DNA from: Pedobacter yonginensis
GTDB taxonomy: Bacteria; Bacteroidota; Bacteroidia; Sphingobacteriales; Sphingobacteriaceae
DNA length: 64,000 bases
Direction: 5' to 3'
Assembly (NCBI RefSeq): GCF_003173595.1
Contig: NZ_QGNZ01000002.1
Coordinates: 1,044,273 to 1,108,272 of the forward strand
The position numbers and the translations under genes are program-made. Positions 43,883-52,875 of the stretch are shown here, in pieces; positions within the stretch are counted from its first letter, which is position 1; every line of letters starts with the position of its first letter. The notes under the pieces are model-generated. The model searched no databases, was not told where the DNA came from, and saw only the letters and a program-made list of their open reading frames with translations.

Positions 43883-44335
43883 ATGGAGAGTTTAAAAATT
43901 CATGATCTAAGCTTAGTTCGGCTTAAGCAAATTGTAGATCCGAGAGGTGCAGTTTATCATTATTTGAAAGCGGATGATCCAAATTTTAGAGGATTTGGCG
44001 AAGCGTACTATTCAAAAGTTAATCCAGGGGTAATAAAAGGATGGAAGTATCATCATGAACTTTTCCAGCATTTTTGTGTACCCTTTGGCGCCATAGAGAT
44101 TGTGGTGTATGATGGAAGGGAGGGCTCTGCAACTTATGGCGCTGTTGATAAGGTTTTGCTTAATGATAATAGTCATTATTCAAGATTGAGCATGCCTCCC
44201 AAGCTATGGTACAGTTTCAAGTGTGTTTCGGAAGAATTTAGTTTATTGGCAAATATCATAGATCAAGCGCACAGGCCCGATGAATCAGAAGTGTTATCTT
44301 TAGATACCAACATTATTCCCTATGAATGGCATTAA
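43883..44335 (+). CDS. RmlC-like cupin epimerase, divergent
   Basis: A 150-aa cupin of the dTDP-4-dehydrorhamnose 3,5-epimerase superfamily. It has VDPRGAVYHYLKADDPNFRG, GVIKGWKYHHELFQHFCVPF (WKYHH replaces the GLHxQ of RmlC) and LSMPPKLWYSFKCVSEEFSL. The shorter length and altered His motif set it apart from the rfbC at 13977, so a different substrate is expected. Placed 8 bp after rfbG, it may epimerise CDP-4-keto-6-deoxyglucose at C3 and/or C5. It overlaps the next glycosyltransferase by 14 bp. Confidence 0.8.
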   Translation: MESLKIHDLSLVRLKQIVDPRGAVYHYLKADDPNFRGFGEAYYSKVNPGVIKGWKYHHELFQHFCVPFGAIEIVVYDGREGSATYGAVDKVLLNDNSHYSRLSMPPKLWYSFKCVSEEFSLLANIIDQAHRPDESEVLSLDTNIIPYEWH

Positions 44336-45203
44336 ACAACCGCTAGTTAGTATTATTGTAAATTGCTATAATTCCGATAAATTTTTAAAGGAAACGTTAG
44401 AAAGCGTTATCTCTCAGACGTATCAGAATTGGGAAGTTGTTTTTTGGGATAATCAATCTACAGATAGTAGTGCCGACTATTTTAAAAGTTATGAGGATTC
44501 GAGATTTAAATATTATTATGCTCCCGAACATACGCCATTAAGTGCCTCCAGGAATTTTGCGATAGAAAAATCAACTGGAGAATTTTTAGCTTTTTTAGAT
44601 TGCGATGATTTATGGACTCCGGATAAATTAGAATTACAGGTTGCTGAAATTGAAAGGAATGATGAAGTTGGGTTTGTCTACTCATTGTTTGAGTTGTTTT
44701 ACAATGTGCAGGATGAATCAGTGACTAAGCAGATAAAATACTATGAGTCTATTTTGATTAAAGGGCACAGTGCAAAGAACCTTTTTTCAGAATTATTAGT
44801 TCAAAATCAAATAATTTTCTCAAGTGTTTTATTAAGAAGAAGTACTTTCGAACAAATTGGAGAATTTAATCCTACTTTTAATCAGAATGAAGATTATGAA
44901 GTATTACTTAAGGCGAGTTTATTTTCTTTAGCTATTTGTATAGATAAGCCTTTAGTTAAATATAGAATCCACTCCAACAATAATTCTCTAAAAAATGGAG
45001 AACTCAATTTTTTAGAGAACGAAATTATTTTTAAATCGCTTCCCCCTAACAAGGAAGTTAACGAAGCAATATCTCGAAATCGAACCAGATATATTTTATA
45101 TCGTATCGTTTTTCAAAAGAAATATTTTTCAGTTTTTCATTTATTAAATTTTAAATTCCTTTCAAGCCTATTTCAGATAGTCAAAAAACGATTAAAAGCA
45201 TGA
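44322..45203 (+). CDS. Glycosyltransferase family 2
   Basis: A 293-aa GT-A enzyme. The family start is LVSIIVNCYNSDKFLKETLE (residues 8-27), then NWEVVFWDNQSTDSSADYF, and the metal-binding acidic motif FLDCDDLWTPDKLE, with NEDYEVLLKASL as the likely catalytic-base region. Typical GT2 folds act on undecaprenyl-linked intermediates in the cytoplasm. A lysine-rich, amphipathic C-terminus may contact the membrane. It overlaps both neighbours, by 14 bp and 4 bp. Confidence 0.9.
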   Translation: MNGIKQPLVSIIVNCYNSDKFLKETLESVISQTYQNWEVVFWDNQSTDSSADYFKSYEDSRFKYYYAPEHTPLSASRNFAIEKSTGEFLAFLDCDDLWTPDKLELQVAEIERNDEVGFVYSLFELFYNVQDESVTKQIKYYESILIKGHSAKNLFSELLVQNQIIFSSVLLRRSTFEQIGEFNPTFNQNEDYEVLLKASLFSLAICIDKPLVKYRIHSNNNSLKNGELNFLENEIIFKSLPPNKEVNEAISRNRTRYILYRIVFQKKYFSVFHLLNFKFLSSLFQIVKKRLKA

Positions 45204-46465
45204 AAAAATTTATAAATGGAGGCTTGTTCCTGTTTTTTTTTCTAATGCTCGTTTTACCTGCTTCTTTCCAAGTACCAAGGGGCGTAATTTTGCTTGGCTT
45301 ATTATTATTCTCCTTAAGAGATTATGCTTTAAAACGATTTAAAATTTATACACCCATTTTGAACATTTCCATAATTAATGTGGGATGCTCTGTTTTATTT
45401 TTTTTTAATGGATATGCAAATCAAAACCCAGGTGCCGTAGCAGTTACAACTGTATTTATTTTTTGGCCAATATTATATCTTTATTTTATAGGATTTAATG
45501 TGGAAAAAGAACAAATATATCCGCTATTGAAATGCCTTTTTTACGGAGGCATAACAAGTATGATTTTTATTGCTGCCTTAATTTTATGGACTTTAGGCTT
45601 TATTCCATTTGACCTTTCTTTAATTGCAAAAGCACAGGATTTTTCAGTGTATTGGGGTGACTCGGTAGAAATAAATGCAATAAATCTGGCTACAATAATG
45701 TATGTTTTAGTTTTTTCATTGTCTTTCTTAATTTTTCCTAAAGATTACAATTATAAAAAAATTGTCTCAAAAAAAGTTGTAGTCTTTACTCTATTACTTG
45801 CTTTTATTATTGTCCTTTTATCGGCGAGGAGAGGGTTTTGGGTAGTTGCAATTGTTGCGCCTGTTTATATATATATTGTATATAGGTTGGCTGGAGTTAA
45901 AATCAGGTTAAAAAAATATATAATCCCTATTTTTGCCTTTTTGATGCTAGGTTTATTAAGTTTAACTATTTTTTCGTTGAATAATGAAAATTTTATCACC
46001 GAATTTTCATCATCTTTTGAGTTTGATAATCCACAAGTTGAATCTAATTATTTAAGATTGGAACAATACAACGCATTGGTTAAGGGATGGGAAAAAAGCC
46101 CAATTATTGGTGTTGGATTAGGGGGAGCTGCTGAGGGAAGTGTCCGTGATACCGAGTCTCCCTGGGCATATGAATTGTCATATTTAGCGCTTTTGTTTCA
46201 TACTGGAATAATAGGAGTTTTGGTATACTCAATGTCTGTTTTATGGATCATTTATAAAGCTATCAAATTGGCCAGGATGAATAAATTGTATGCTACTATA
46301 CTTTTACCTCAGATTACAGCGCTAATAGCATTTTTATTAATTAACGCATCAAATCCGTATTTGGGTAAATTTGACTATTTGTGGACAATATTTTTGCCAA
46401 TAGCATCTATTAATGCAATTATGATCTCTTCAACTAAAACCCCTGAAAAGATTAACAATGGATAA
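45200..46465 (+). CDS. O-antigen polymerase/ligase-like membrane protein (candidate Wzy)
   Basis: A 421-aa polytopic protein with about ten or eleven predicted transmembrane helices. It has a large periplasmic loop between late helices (about residues 265-330) that includes ESNYLRLEQYNALVKGWEKS and PIIGVGLGGAAEG, which is the PxxGxGxG pattern of the O-antigen ligase/Wzy family. The protein most likely polymerises the flipped repeat units. Ligase activity to lipid A cannot be ruled out, but the location beside glycosyltransferases fits Wzy. It overlaps the preceding gene by 4 bp and the next by 8 bp. Confidence 0.8.
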   Translation: MKKFINGGLFLFFFLMLVLPASFQVPRGVILLGLLLFSLRDYALKRFKIYTPILNISIINVGCSVLFFFNGYANQNPGAVAVTTVFIFWPILYLYFIGFNVEKEQIYPLLKCLFYGGITSMIFIAALILWTLGFIPFDLSLIAKAQDFSVYWGDSVEINAINLATIMYVLVFSLSFLIFPKDYNYKKIVSKKVVVFTLLLAFIIVLLSARRGFWVVAIVAPVYIYIVYRLAGVKIRLKKYIIPIFAFLMLGLLSLTIFSLNNENFITEFSSSFEFDNPQVESNYLRLEQYNALVKGWEKSPIIGVGLGGAAEGSVRDTESPWAYELSYLALLFHTGIIGVLVYSMSVLWIIYKAIKLARMNKLYATILLPQITALIAFLLINASNPYLGKFDYLWTIFLPIASINAIMISSTKTPEKINNG

Positions 46466-47525
46466 ATCAATAGTTTTTTTTACAAAATATACTTCGAAAG
46501 GCCCAAGTTCTCGATATAGAACGTTTCAATATATTCCATATTACAGAAAAGAGTATGAAATAAAAACAATTCCTTTCTTTTCAGATCACTACCTAACTCA
46601 ACTATTCTCCAATAAGTCAAGTTCGTTGTTTTATTTATTTAGCAGAGTCTTGCTGAGGATTTTTCAGGTTCTTTTTAAAATTTCAAAAAAAGATCTGGTT
46701 GTAATAGAATATGAATTGATTCCATTTTTTCCACCCTTATTGGAATATTACTTAAAATTGAGAGGTATAAAATTTATTTTAGACTACGATGATGCCATAT
46801 TTCATAATTATGATAAATCAAGACATCAACTTGTTCAAAAATTATTTGGAAAAAAAATTCCAACTATCATGAAAATTGCTACCCATATAACAACTGGCAG
46901 TCCATACTTAACGGCTTACGCTAAACTTTATAATAATTCTGTAACAGAAATTCCTACCAGCGTTTCAAATTCTAGATATATGTTTGAGAATGAATATGTA
47001 GAAAATGATATCCTTAATATTGGTTGGGTTGGTTCAAAAACAACGAGTAAAAATGTTATAGCAATTTTAGATGCGTTTAAAAGCTTAGAAAATTTTGTGC
47101 CCTATAAATTAAGTCTAATTGGATTTGATGATTCTTTAATTCCATTTTTGAAAGATATTAAATACTCAATTATAGAATGGAATGAATCTTCTGAACCAAT
47201 AGAAATTAGCAAATTTGACGTTGGAATAATGCCCTTAGAAGATAACTTATTTAATAGAGGGAAATGTGGATTTAAGCTTGTGCAATATATGGCTTGTGGC
47301 ATTCCTACAATATCAACACCTTTGGAAGCAAATGTTAAAATAAATAGAAGTAAAAAGAATTTACATGCGACCACTATAGATGAATGGAGAAAAGCTTTTA
47401 TTGATGTTTCTCGAAATCGATCTTTTTTTAAACAAGTAGGGATTGAAAATAAACTCTATTTCCAAAAATATTATTCGGTTGAGTCTAACGTGGTCCATTA
47501 TTTGTCAATATTTAATAATATTTAA
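46458..47525 (+). CDS. Glycosyltransferase, GT-B (GT4-like)
   Basis: A 355-aa protein that begins MDKSIVFFTKYTSKGPSSRY, followed by an acceptor domain with FILDYDDAIFHNY. The donor half has ILNIGWVGSKTTSKNVIAIL, the aspartate-rich EISKFDVGIMPLEDNLFNRG and GKCGFKLVQYMACGIPTIST, with the GKCxxKxxQYMAxGxP pattern typical of a GT4 subgroup in polysaccharide clusters. It is the last gene before a 254-bp non-coding gap that carries a 12-bp direct repeat. Its sugar specificity is unknown. Confidence 0.85.
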   Translation: MDKSIVFFTKYTSKGPSSRYRTFQYIPYYRKEYEIKTIPFFSDHYLTQLFSNKSSSLFYLFSRVLLRIFQVLFKISKKDLVVIEYELIPFFPPLLEYYLKLRGIKFILDYDDAIFHNYDKSRHQLVQKLFGKKIPTIMKIATHITTGSPYLTAYAKLYNNSVTEIPTSVSNSRYMFENEYVENDILNIGWVGSKTTSKNVIAILDAFKSLENFVPYKLSLIGFDDSLIPFLKDIKYSIIEWNESSEPIEISKFDVGIMPLEDNLFNRGKCGFKLVQYMACGIPTISTPLEANVKINRSKKNLHATTIDEWRKAFIDVSRNRSFFKQVGIENKLYFQKYYSVESNVVHYLSIFNNI

Positions 47526-47784
47526 TATATGTGTTATAAATGGTTTATAAGAAGGGCAATATAGACGCTGTAGTTGCTGAAAATACAATTACAAAAATGA
47601 ACGACAGTCAGTGAAAAATACAGATTATTTGGATATCAAGTTAATTAAAATGATTGATATTGACGATACAGCGCAAAAAACGGAGTTCAAAGGGCCAAAA
47701 TAGGATAAAAATGATTTTCTGATCGATTTTATAATAAGAAAGTATTTAGATACTTACAACCAATTTTCAAAATAATATATGTGT
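47523..47784. repeat. 12-bp direct repeat bracketing a 250-bp segment
   Basis: TAATATATGTGT occurs at 47523-47534, overlapping the stop of the glycosyltransferase gene, and again at 47773-47784, overlapping the asnB start. The copies are exactly 250 bp apart. Removing one copy and the segment between would join the glycosyltransferase stop directly to the asnB ATG, so the segment looks inserted. No terminal inverted repeats were seen. Confidence 0.6.
47540..47775 (+). pseudogene. Broken coding remnant between glycosyltransferase and asnB
   Basis: Short frames join into one plausible decayed protein. ATG at 47540 gives 24 codons (MVYKKGNIDAVVAENTITKM...), then after a shift of frame VKNTDYLDIKLIKMIDIDDT (from 47611) runs to a TAG at 47701, and the same frame continues DKNDFLIDFIIRKYLDTYNQ to a TAA at 47773. 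The amino-acid composition looks like a real charged protein tail, but I cannot assign a family. It may be the leftover C-terminus of a gene lost from the locus. Confidence 0.4.
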
Positions 47785-49728
47785 GGCATTGCAGGTTTTT
47801 TAACAAGAGATAGAACTCAAAAGGATAACGCGGAAAGAGAACTTAGGAATATGGGGGACGCCATAAAGCATAGGGGGCCAGATGATTATGGAGTTTGGAG
47901 TGATGAAGATCGAGGAATCGGTTTCTCACATAGAAGGTTATCCATTCTCGATTTGTCTATACATGGCCATCAACCTATGATGTCTGATTCAAACCGGTAT
48001 GTCTTAATTTTTAATGGCGAAATTTATAATCATTTAGAATTGAGAACAGCTCTTGAAAGAGAATCTATAATTCAATGGAAAGGACACTCTGATACTGAAA
48101 CTATTCTTAAATCCGTTGAATTAATAGGGATCGATGAGACTATTAAATCGCTCACTGGAATGTTTGCTATCGCAATTTGGGATAAGGAAGAAGAATTACT
48201 TTATTTGGTTAGAGATAGGATGGGGGAAAAGCCATTATTTTACGGTTGGCAAGGTAACACCTTTGTTTTTGGGTCTGAGCTTAAAGCATTGAGAAGTCAT
48301 AAATCGTTTAAAAATGAGATTGATAGAAATGCTCTAGCTTCTTATTTTAAATATAGCTATGTTCCTGCACCACAATCGATTTATTTAGGTATAAGTAAAT
48401 TGGTGCCAGGTTCAATATTAAAAGTTTCCATAAAAAATCAAACTCCAGAAATAACTAAATATTGGGATTTAAAAGAAATTATTGCACTTTCACAGTTAGA
48501 AAGAGAGCAAGCGAATGATCCAATTAAGTTGATTGAAGACTTGGATTCGCTATTGACGGATTCCATAAAAAAGCAAATGTTATCTGATGTTCCTTTAGGC
48601 GCATTTTTATCAGGGGGAATTGATTCAAGCACAATTGTAGGTATAATGCAATCACAATCCTCTCGTCCAGTTAAAACTTTTACTATAGGCTTTGATGAAG
48701 AACGATACAATGAAGCTGAACACGCAAAAGCGATTGCAAATCACCTGAGTACTGAACATACAGAGCTTTATGTGAGAGCTGATGATGCATTAAATGTTAT
48801 TCCTTTACTACATGAGATCTATGATGAACCCTTCGCCGACTCCTCCCAAATACCAACTTACCTGGTAACAAAATTGGCAAAACAAAACGTAACCGTATCG
48901 CTTTCAGGTGACGCTGGTGATGAATTATTTAGCGGTTATAATAGATATATTATGGCTAATAGTACTTGGTCTAAATTAGATAAACTCCCACTAAGTCTTA
49001 GAAAAACTCTTGCAAAATCGATTAATTTCATTTCACCCGAAGCATGGAATTCCATCTATAAAGGAGTTAGAAATGTTGTACCTAAACAATATAGAATGGA
49101 GAATTTTGGTGATAAGATTCACAAGTCATCCACGGTTATATCCAGTAAAAACCAAGAAGAGCTATACAACAGATTAATTACGCAGTGGCCAGATAATGAT
49201 TGTATAGTAATAGGTGGTTTAGCTCAAAATGAATATAAATTGAATCAATTTGACAATGATTCAAATATAGAAAATATGATGGCCTTGGATTTACTAACCT
49301 ATCTTCCCGATGATATCTTAGTAAAAGTTGATCGTGCTGCCATGTCTAATTCTTTAGAAACAAGAGTTCCATTTCTTGATCACAGAGTTATTGAGTTTGC
49401 ATGGAAAGTACCACTCGCTTATAAATTAAGAGAGGGGAAAGGAAAATGGTTATTAAGACAAGTACTCTATAAATATGTGCCAAAAGAACTAATCGAAAGA
49501 CCAAAAATGGGTTTTGGTGTTCCTATTGATGCTTGGTTAAGAGGTCCTTTAAGAGCTTGGTCTGAGGATTTATTGAACGAAAATCAAATGATTAAAGATG
49601 GATTTTTAAATCCAAAGCCAATAAGATTAAAATGGCAAGAGCATCTAAGTGGTAAAAGAAACTGGCAGCACCACTTATGGACGGTATTAATGTTCCAGGC
49701 ATGGTACAGAAATCAATTAAAAAACTAA
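47779..49728 (+). CDS. AsnB-type glutamine-dependent amidotransferase
   Basis: A 649-aa asparagine synthetase-like enzyme. The N-terminal class II glutaminase has the catalytic Cys2 in MCGIAGFL, IKHRGPDDYG and FNGEIYNH. The C-terminal synthetase domain carries the PP-loop LSGGIDSSTIVGIM, then SLSGDAGDELFSGYNRYIM and KMGFGVPIDAW. In polysaccharide loci such enzymes (for example WbpS of P. aeruginosa) convert a uronic acid carboxyl into an amide. Since the locus encodes UDP-GalNAcA synthesis, amidation of that residue is a reasonable role. Free asparagine synthesis remains an alternative. Confidence 0.9.
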   Translation: MCGIAGFLTRDRTQKDNAERELRNMGDAIKHRGPDDYGVWSDEDRGIGFSHRRLSILDLSIHGHQPMMSDSNRYVLIFNGEIYNHLELRTALERESIIQWKGHSDTETILKSVELIGIDETIKSLTGMFAIAIWDKEEELLYLVRDRMGEKPLFYGWQGNTFVFGSELKALRSHKSFKNEIDRNALASYFKYSYVPAPQSIYLGISKLVPGSILKVSIKNQTPEITKYWDLKEIIALSQLEREQANDPIKLIEDLDSLLTDSIKKQMLSDVPLGAFLSGGIDSSTIVGIMQSQSSRPVKTFTIGFDEERYNEAEHAKAIANHLSTEHTELYVRADDALNVIPLLHEIYDEPFADSSQIPTYLVTKLAKQNVTVSLSGDAGDELFSGYNRYIMANSTWSKLDKLPLSLRKTLAKSINFISPEAWNSIYKGVRNVVPKQYRMENFGDKIHKSSTVISSKNQEELYNRLITQWPDNDCIVIGGLAQNEYKLNQFDNDSNIENMMALDLLTYLPDDILVKVDRAAMSNSLETRVPFLDHRVIEFAWKVPLAYKLREGKGKWLLRQVLYKYVPKELIERPKMGFGVPIDAWLRGPLRAWSEDLLNENQMIKDGFLNPKPIRLKWQEHLSGKRNWQHHLWTVLMFQAWYRNQLKN

Positions 49729-49729
49729 T

Positions 49730-50845
49730 TTGAAAAAGAAATTATTCTTTGTGGTTAATGTTGATTGGTTTTTCCTGTCACATCGATTGCCAATTGCGTT
49801 AGAAGCAATTAGGCGTGGTTATGATGTTTACTTGTTAACCAAAGATACTGGCAAAAGGCAGATAGTTGAATCATACGGTATTAAATTTATTGAAATTCCA
49901 TTTGAAAGATCCAAAACTAATCCATTGAAAGAGGTATTTTTAATATTAAAACTACGCTCTGTTTATTTGGAGCATATGCCCGATATCATTCATCATATAA
50001 CGCTTAAGCCATCAATCTATGGTACAATTGCATCGAAATCGATTGAGAAACCAGTAAAAGTCGTTAATGCTGTAAGCGGGTTAGGGTATTCATTTACTGA
50101 CGATAGAAAGTCGGTTGGCAAAGTGATTCTCATTAAGCTTTTGAAATTGGCATTTAAAGCTAAAGCAACGAATTTTATTTTTCAGAATCCTGATGACAAA
50201 GAAGTTTATGGTCAATTAGATTTTCTAACGCCTTCGAATAATGTGATTATAAAAGGTTCGGGTGTTGATGAAAATGAATTCACCTATACCCCACCAATTA
50301 AAAAAGACAGGTTATATATAACCATGCTATCTAGAATGCTTAAGGATAAAGGTGTTATGGAATTTATAGATGCCGCAAATATATTAAGAGCTCAATACGA
50401 AGGTCAAATCAAGTTTATACTTGTTGGTGGAATTGATTTAGAGAATCCTGCTCATATTAAGGAAGCTGAGCTAAATGCTCTTTGCGATGGCGAATATCTG
50501 GATTGGCAGGGTTTCAGAACTGATGTAAAACATATTTACCAGCAATCGGATATTACCTGCCTACCTTCGTACCGAGAGGGACTTCCGAAATCGCTTATAG
50601 AAGCGATGGCTATCGGCCGACCAATAGTAACAACTAACGCAATCGGATGTAAAGAGTGCGTTGATGATCGTTTGAATGGTTTTTTGGTGCCTGTCAAGAG
50701 CAGCAAAATTTTAGCTGAAAAACTTAAGCTGCTGATTGACGATGCGCAATTGCGAATAAATATGGGGTTGAAATCAAGAGAGAAAATGGTTAAAGAAATG
50801 TCGTTAGCCCATGTTATTTCTGAAACTTTTAAGATATATGAGTAA
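49730..50845 (+). CDS. Glycosyltransferase, GT4 family (PglA/WbpT-like)
   Basis: A 371-aa GT-B protein. The start is a TTG at 49730, one base after the asnB stop; the family N-terminus (KKKLFFVVNVDWFFLSHRLP) leaves no room for a later ATG. Further motifs are HHITLKPSIYGTIASKSI and AVSGLGYSFTD, and in the donor half LSRMLKDKGVMEFIDAANIL and PSYREGLPKSLIEAMAIGRP with the EAMAxGxP signature. It probably adds the second sugar to the lipid-linked first sugar. It overlaps the next gene by 8 bp. Confidence 0.85.
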   Translation: MKKKLFFVVNVDWFFLSHRLPIALEAIRRGYDVYLLTKDTGKRQIVESYGIKFIEIPFERSKTNPLKEVFLILKLRSVYLEHMPDIIHHITLKPSIYGTIASKSIEKPVKVVNAVSGLGYSFTDDRKSVGKVILIKLLKLAFKAKATNFIFQNPDDKEVYGQLDFLTPSNNVIIKGSGVDENEFTYTPPIKKDRLYITMLSRMLKDKGVMEFIDAANILRAQYEGQIKFILVGGIDLENPAHIKEAELNALCDGEYLDWQGFRTDVKHIYQQSDITCLPSYREGLPKSLIEAMAIGRPIVTTNAIGCKECVDDRLNGFLVPVKSSKILAEKLKLLIDDAQLRINMGLKSREKMVKEMSLAHVISETFKIYE

Positions 50846-51746
50846 GTTATGCGTAACAGGTGCTTCGGGATTCGTAGGATTGAATTTAGAGCCTTACTTG
50901 ATAGCATCAGGTTATGATGTAGAAAAACTTGAAAGGCGTTTAATATCTAATACTTTAATTAACATCTTTGATTGTGATGTTGTAGTTCATCTCGCTGGCA
51001 AAGCGCACGATCTCAAAAAAACTTCAAATCCTGAAGAGTATTATGACGTTAACTTCGAATTAACTAAAAAACTTTATGATGCCTTTCTTAAATCCGAAGC
51101 TAGGAAATTTATCTTCATGAGTTCGGTTAAGGCAAGTGCGGATTCTGTACAAGGAATTCTTACAGAAGAAGACTTTCCTAACCCTAAAACACATTATGGG
51201 AAATCAAAGCTCATGGCAGAACAATATATTCAAAGCCAAGTTCTTCCCGAAGGTAAATCCTATTACATTTTGAGGCCCTGTATGATTCATGGGCCAGGAA
51301 ACAAAGGCAATTTGAATTTACTTTATAAGTTCGTTCAGAAAGGGATTCCTTATCCCTTAGCGGCTTTTGAAAACACGAGGTCATTTCTTAGTGTAGAGAA
51401 TCTATGCTTTGTAATCAAATCTTTATTAGAAAAAGATATACCTTCAGGAGTGTACAATGTAGCGGATGATGAGGCCTTGTCTACCAATGAGGTAGTGGAG
51501 ATTCTTTCTGATTCTCTTAGCAAACAACCGAAATTATGGAAGATTTCATCAAATCTAATTCGTTTTGCCGCCAAGATTGGAGATTTTGTTAAACTACCCT
51601 TAAATACTGAACGACTAAATAAGCTCACTGAAAATTATATTGTGAGCAACGTGAAGATAAAAGAGGCAATCAATAGCGAATTACCTTTAACAACAAGAGA
51701 AGGATTGAAAATTACAGCCAACTCTTTCAGATCACCTATTGTTTAA
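50838..51746 (+). CDS. wbpV: UDP-4-keto-6-deoxy-HexNAc 4-reductase (WbpV-like)
   Basis: A 302-aa extended SDR. It has KLCVTGASGFVGLNLEPYL (residues 3-21), VVHLAGKAHDLKKTSNPEEY, FMSSVKASAD, the catalytic YGKSKLMAEQ, and LRPCMIHGPGNKGNLNLLYK. The HLAGKAHD and RPCMIHGPGNKGNL patterns are typical of the WbpV/QuiNAc-synthesis group. It would reduce the 4-keto sugar made by the WbpM-like dehydratase to UDP-QuiNAc or its epimer. The ATG at 50838 is preferred over a start at 50811 inside the previous gene. It sits immediately before the initiating transferase gene, as in P. aeruginosa. Confidence 0.8.
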   Translation: MSKLCVTGASGFVGLNLEPYLIASGYDVEKLERRLISNTLINIFDCDVVVHLAGKAHDLKKTSNPEEYYDVNFELTKKLYDAFLKSEARKFIFMSSVKASADSVQGILTEEDFPNPKTHYGKSKLMAEQYIQSQVLPEGKSYYILRPCMIHGPGNKGNLNLLYKFVQKGIPYPLAAFENTRSFLSVENLCFVIKSLLEKDIPSGVYNVADDEALSTNEVVEILSDSLSKQPKLWKISSNLIRFAAKIGDFVKLPLNTERLNKLTENYIVSNVKIKEAINSELPLTTREGLKITANSFRSPIV

Positions 51747-51806
51747 TATCTTTGTTCAATTCTTTAAGCAGTAGAATAAACTACTTTAGCTTTTTAAATA
51801 AGTACA

Positions 51807-52775
51807 ATGTCTATTGTTATTGCGGTTATTCTCTTAATGTCTTTATTTGCTGTCGAGGTAGTTTACTTCAAACTCGCCGATCAATTTAATATTATTGATA
51901 AACCCAATCACAGAAGTTCCCACACTTATGTTACCATTAGAGGTGGTGGAATAATTTTTCCCATCGGGGCCATTTTGTTTTTCTTTTGCTTTGGCTTTCA
52001 GTATCCATTTTTTATTGCTGGCTTATTCGCTATAGCTTTTATTAGCTTTTTGGATGATATTCATACCCTTAACAATAAAGTTAGGTTGAGTGTGCATTTA
52101 CTGTCTGTATTACTCCTGTTTTATCAATGGGATCTATTTGAGTACCCTTGGTATTGGATCATCATTGCTTTAATCTTTGTAATTGGAACTATTAATGCCT
52201 ATAACTTTATGGATGGGATTAATGGAATTACAGGATCTTACAGTTTTTTGGCAATTATTATGCTGTTTTATATCAACAGCTCTGTTACTCCATTTACTTC
52301 GTCCTCATTATTAATAGCCGTAGGTCTCTCCCTAATTGTTTTTAATTTCTTTAATTTTAGGAATAAAGCTAAATGTTTTGCAGGTGATGTAGGAAGCATT
52401 AGCATTGCGTTTATTGTTATATTTTTAATTGGGCAACTTATCCTTAAAACATCTAACTTTAACTACATCTTGTTGTTATTGGTGTATGGCTTAGATGCCG
52501 TAGTAACCATCGGATTTAGAGTATTGCGTAAAGAAAATATCTTTGAGGCTCATCGCAGTCACTTTTACCAATATCTTTCCAATGAATTAAAATGGCCTCA
52601 CCTTTACGTTTCCATTTTGTATTTCGTCGTTCAGGCGATCATCAATTTTCTATTGATTTTTGTTATTAAAGAATCTCTTTCGCTATGCCTGGGATTAATC
52701 GTATTATCGGCCATTGTGTTTCTTGCCACCCGGTTTTTGGTTGAAGGCAGAAGTAAATTACTTTCAAAAGCTTAA
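51807..52775 (+). CDS. wbpL: Undecaprenyl-phosphate sugar-phosphate transferase (WecA/WbpL family)
   Basis: Membrane enzyme of 322 aa with about ten transmembrane helices, belonging to the polyprenyl-phosphate HexNAc-1-P transferase family. Motifs are NIIDKPNHRSSHTYVTIRGG (residues 30-49), FLDDIHTLNNKVRL with the catalytic Asp pair, NAYNFMDGINGITG, CFAGDVGSISIAF and FEAHRSHFYQYL. It would transfer a HexNAc-1-phosphate, probably QuiNAc-1-phosphate or a similar 6-deoxyHexNAc, to undecaprenyl phosphate and so begin the repeat unit. It lies between the WbpV-like and WbpM-like genes. Confidence 0.9.
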   Translation: MSIVIAVILLMSLFAVEVVYFKLADQFNIIDKPNHRSSHTYVTIRGGGIIFPIGAILFFFCFGFQYPFFIAGLFAIAFISFLDDIHTLNNKVRLSVHLLSVLLLFYQWDLFEYPWYWIIIALIFVIGTINAYNFMDGINGITGSYSFLAIIMLFYINSSVTPFTSSSLLIAVGLSLIVFNFFNFRNKAKCFAGDVGSISIAFIVIFLIGQLILKTSNFNYILLLLVYGLDAVVTIGFRVLRKENIFEAHRSHFYQYLSNELKWPHLYVSILYFVVQAIINFLLIFVIKESLSLCLGLIVLSAIVFLATRFLVEGRSKLLSKA

Positions 52776-52875
52776 ATCATTGGCAAGGTACTTGCACGGT
52801 AAGACTAGGTAATTATAATTTTACTTTGAAATAAATTTATACTTACCTTTATGTTAAAATTAAGCCTATTGTATT

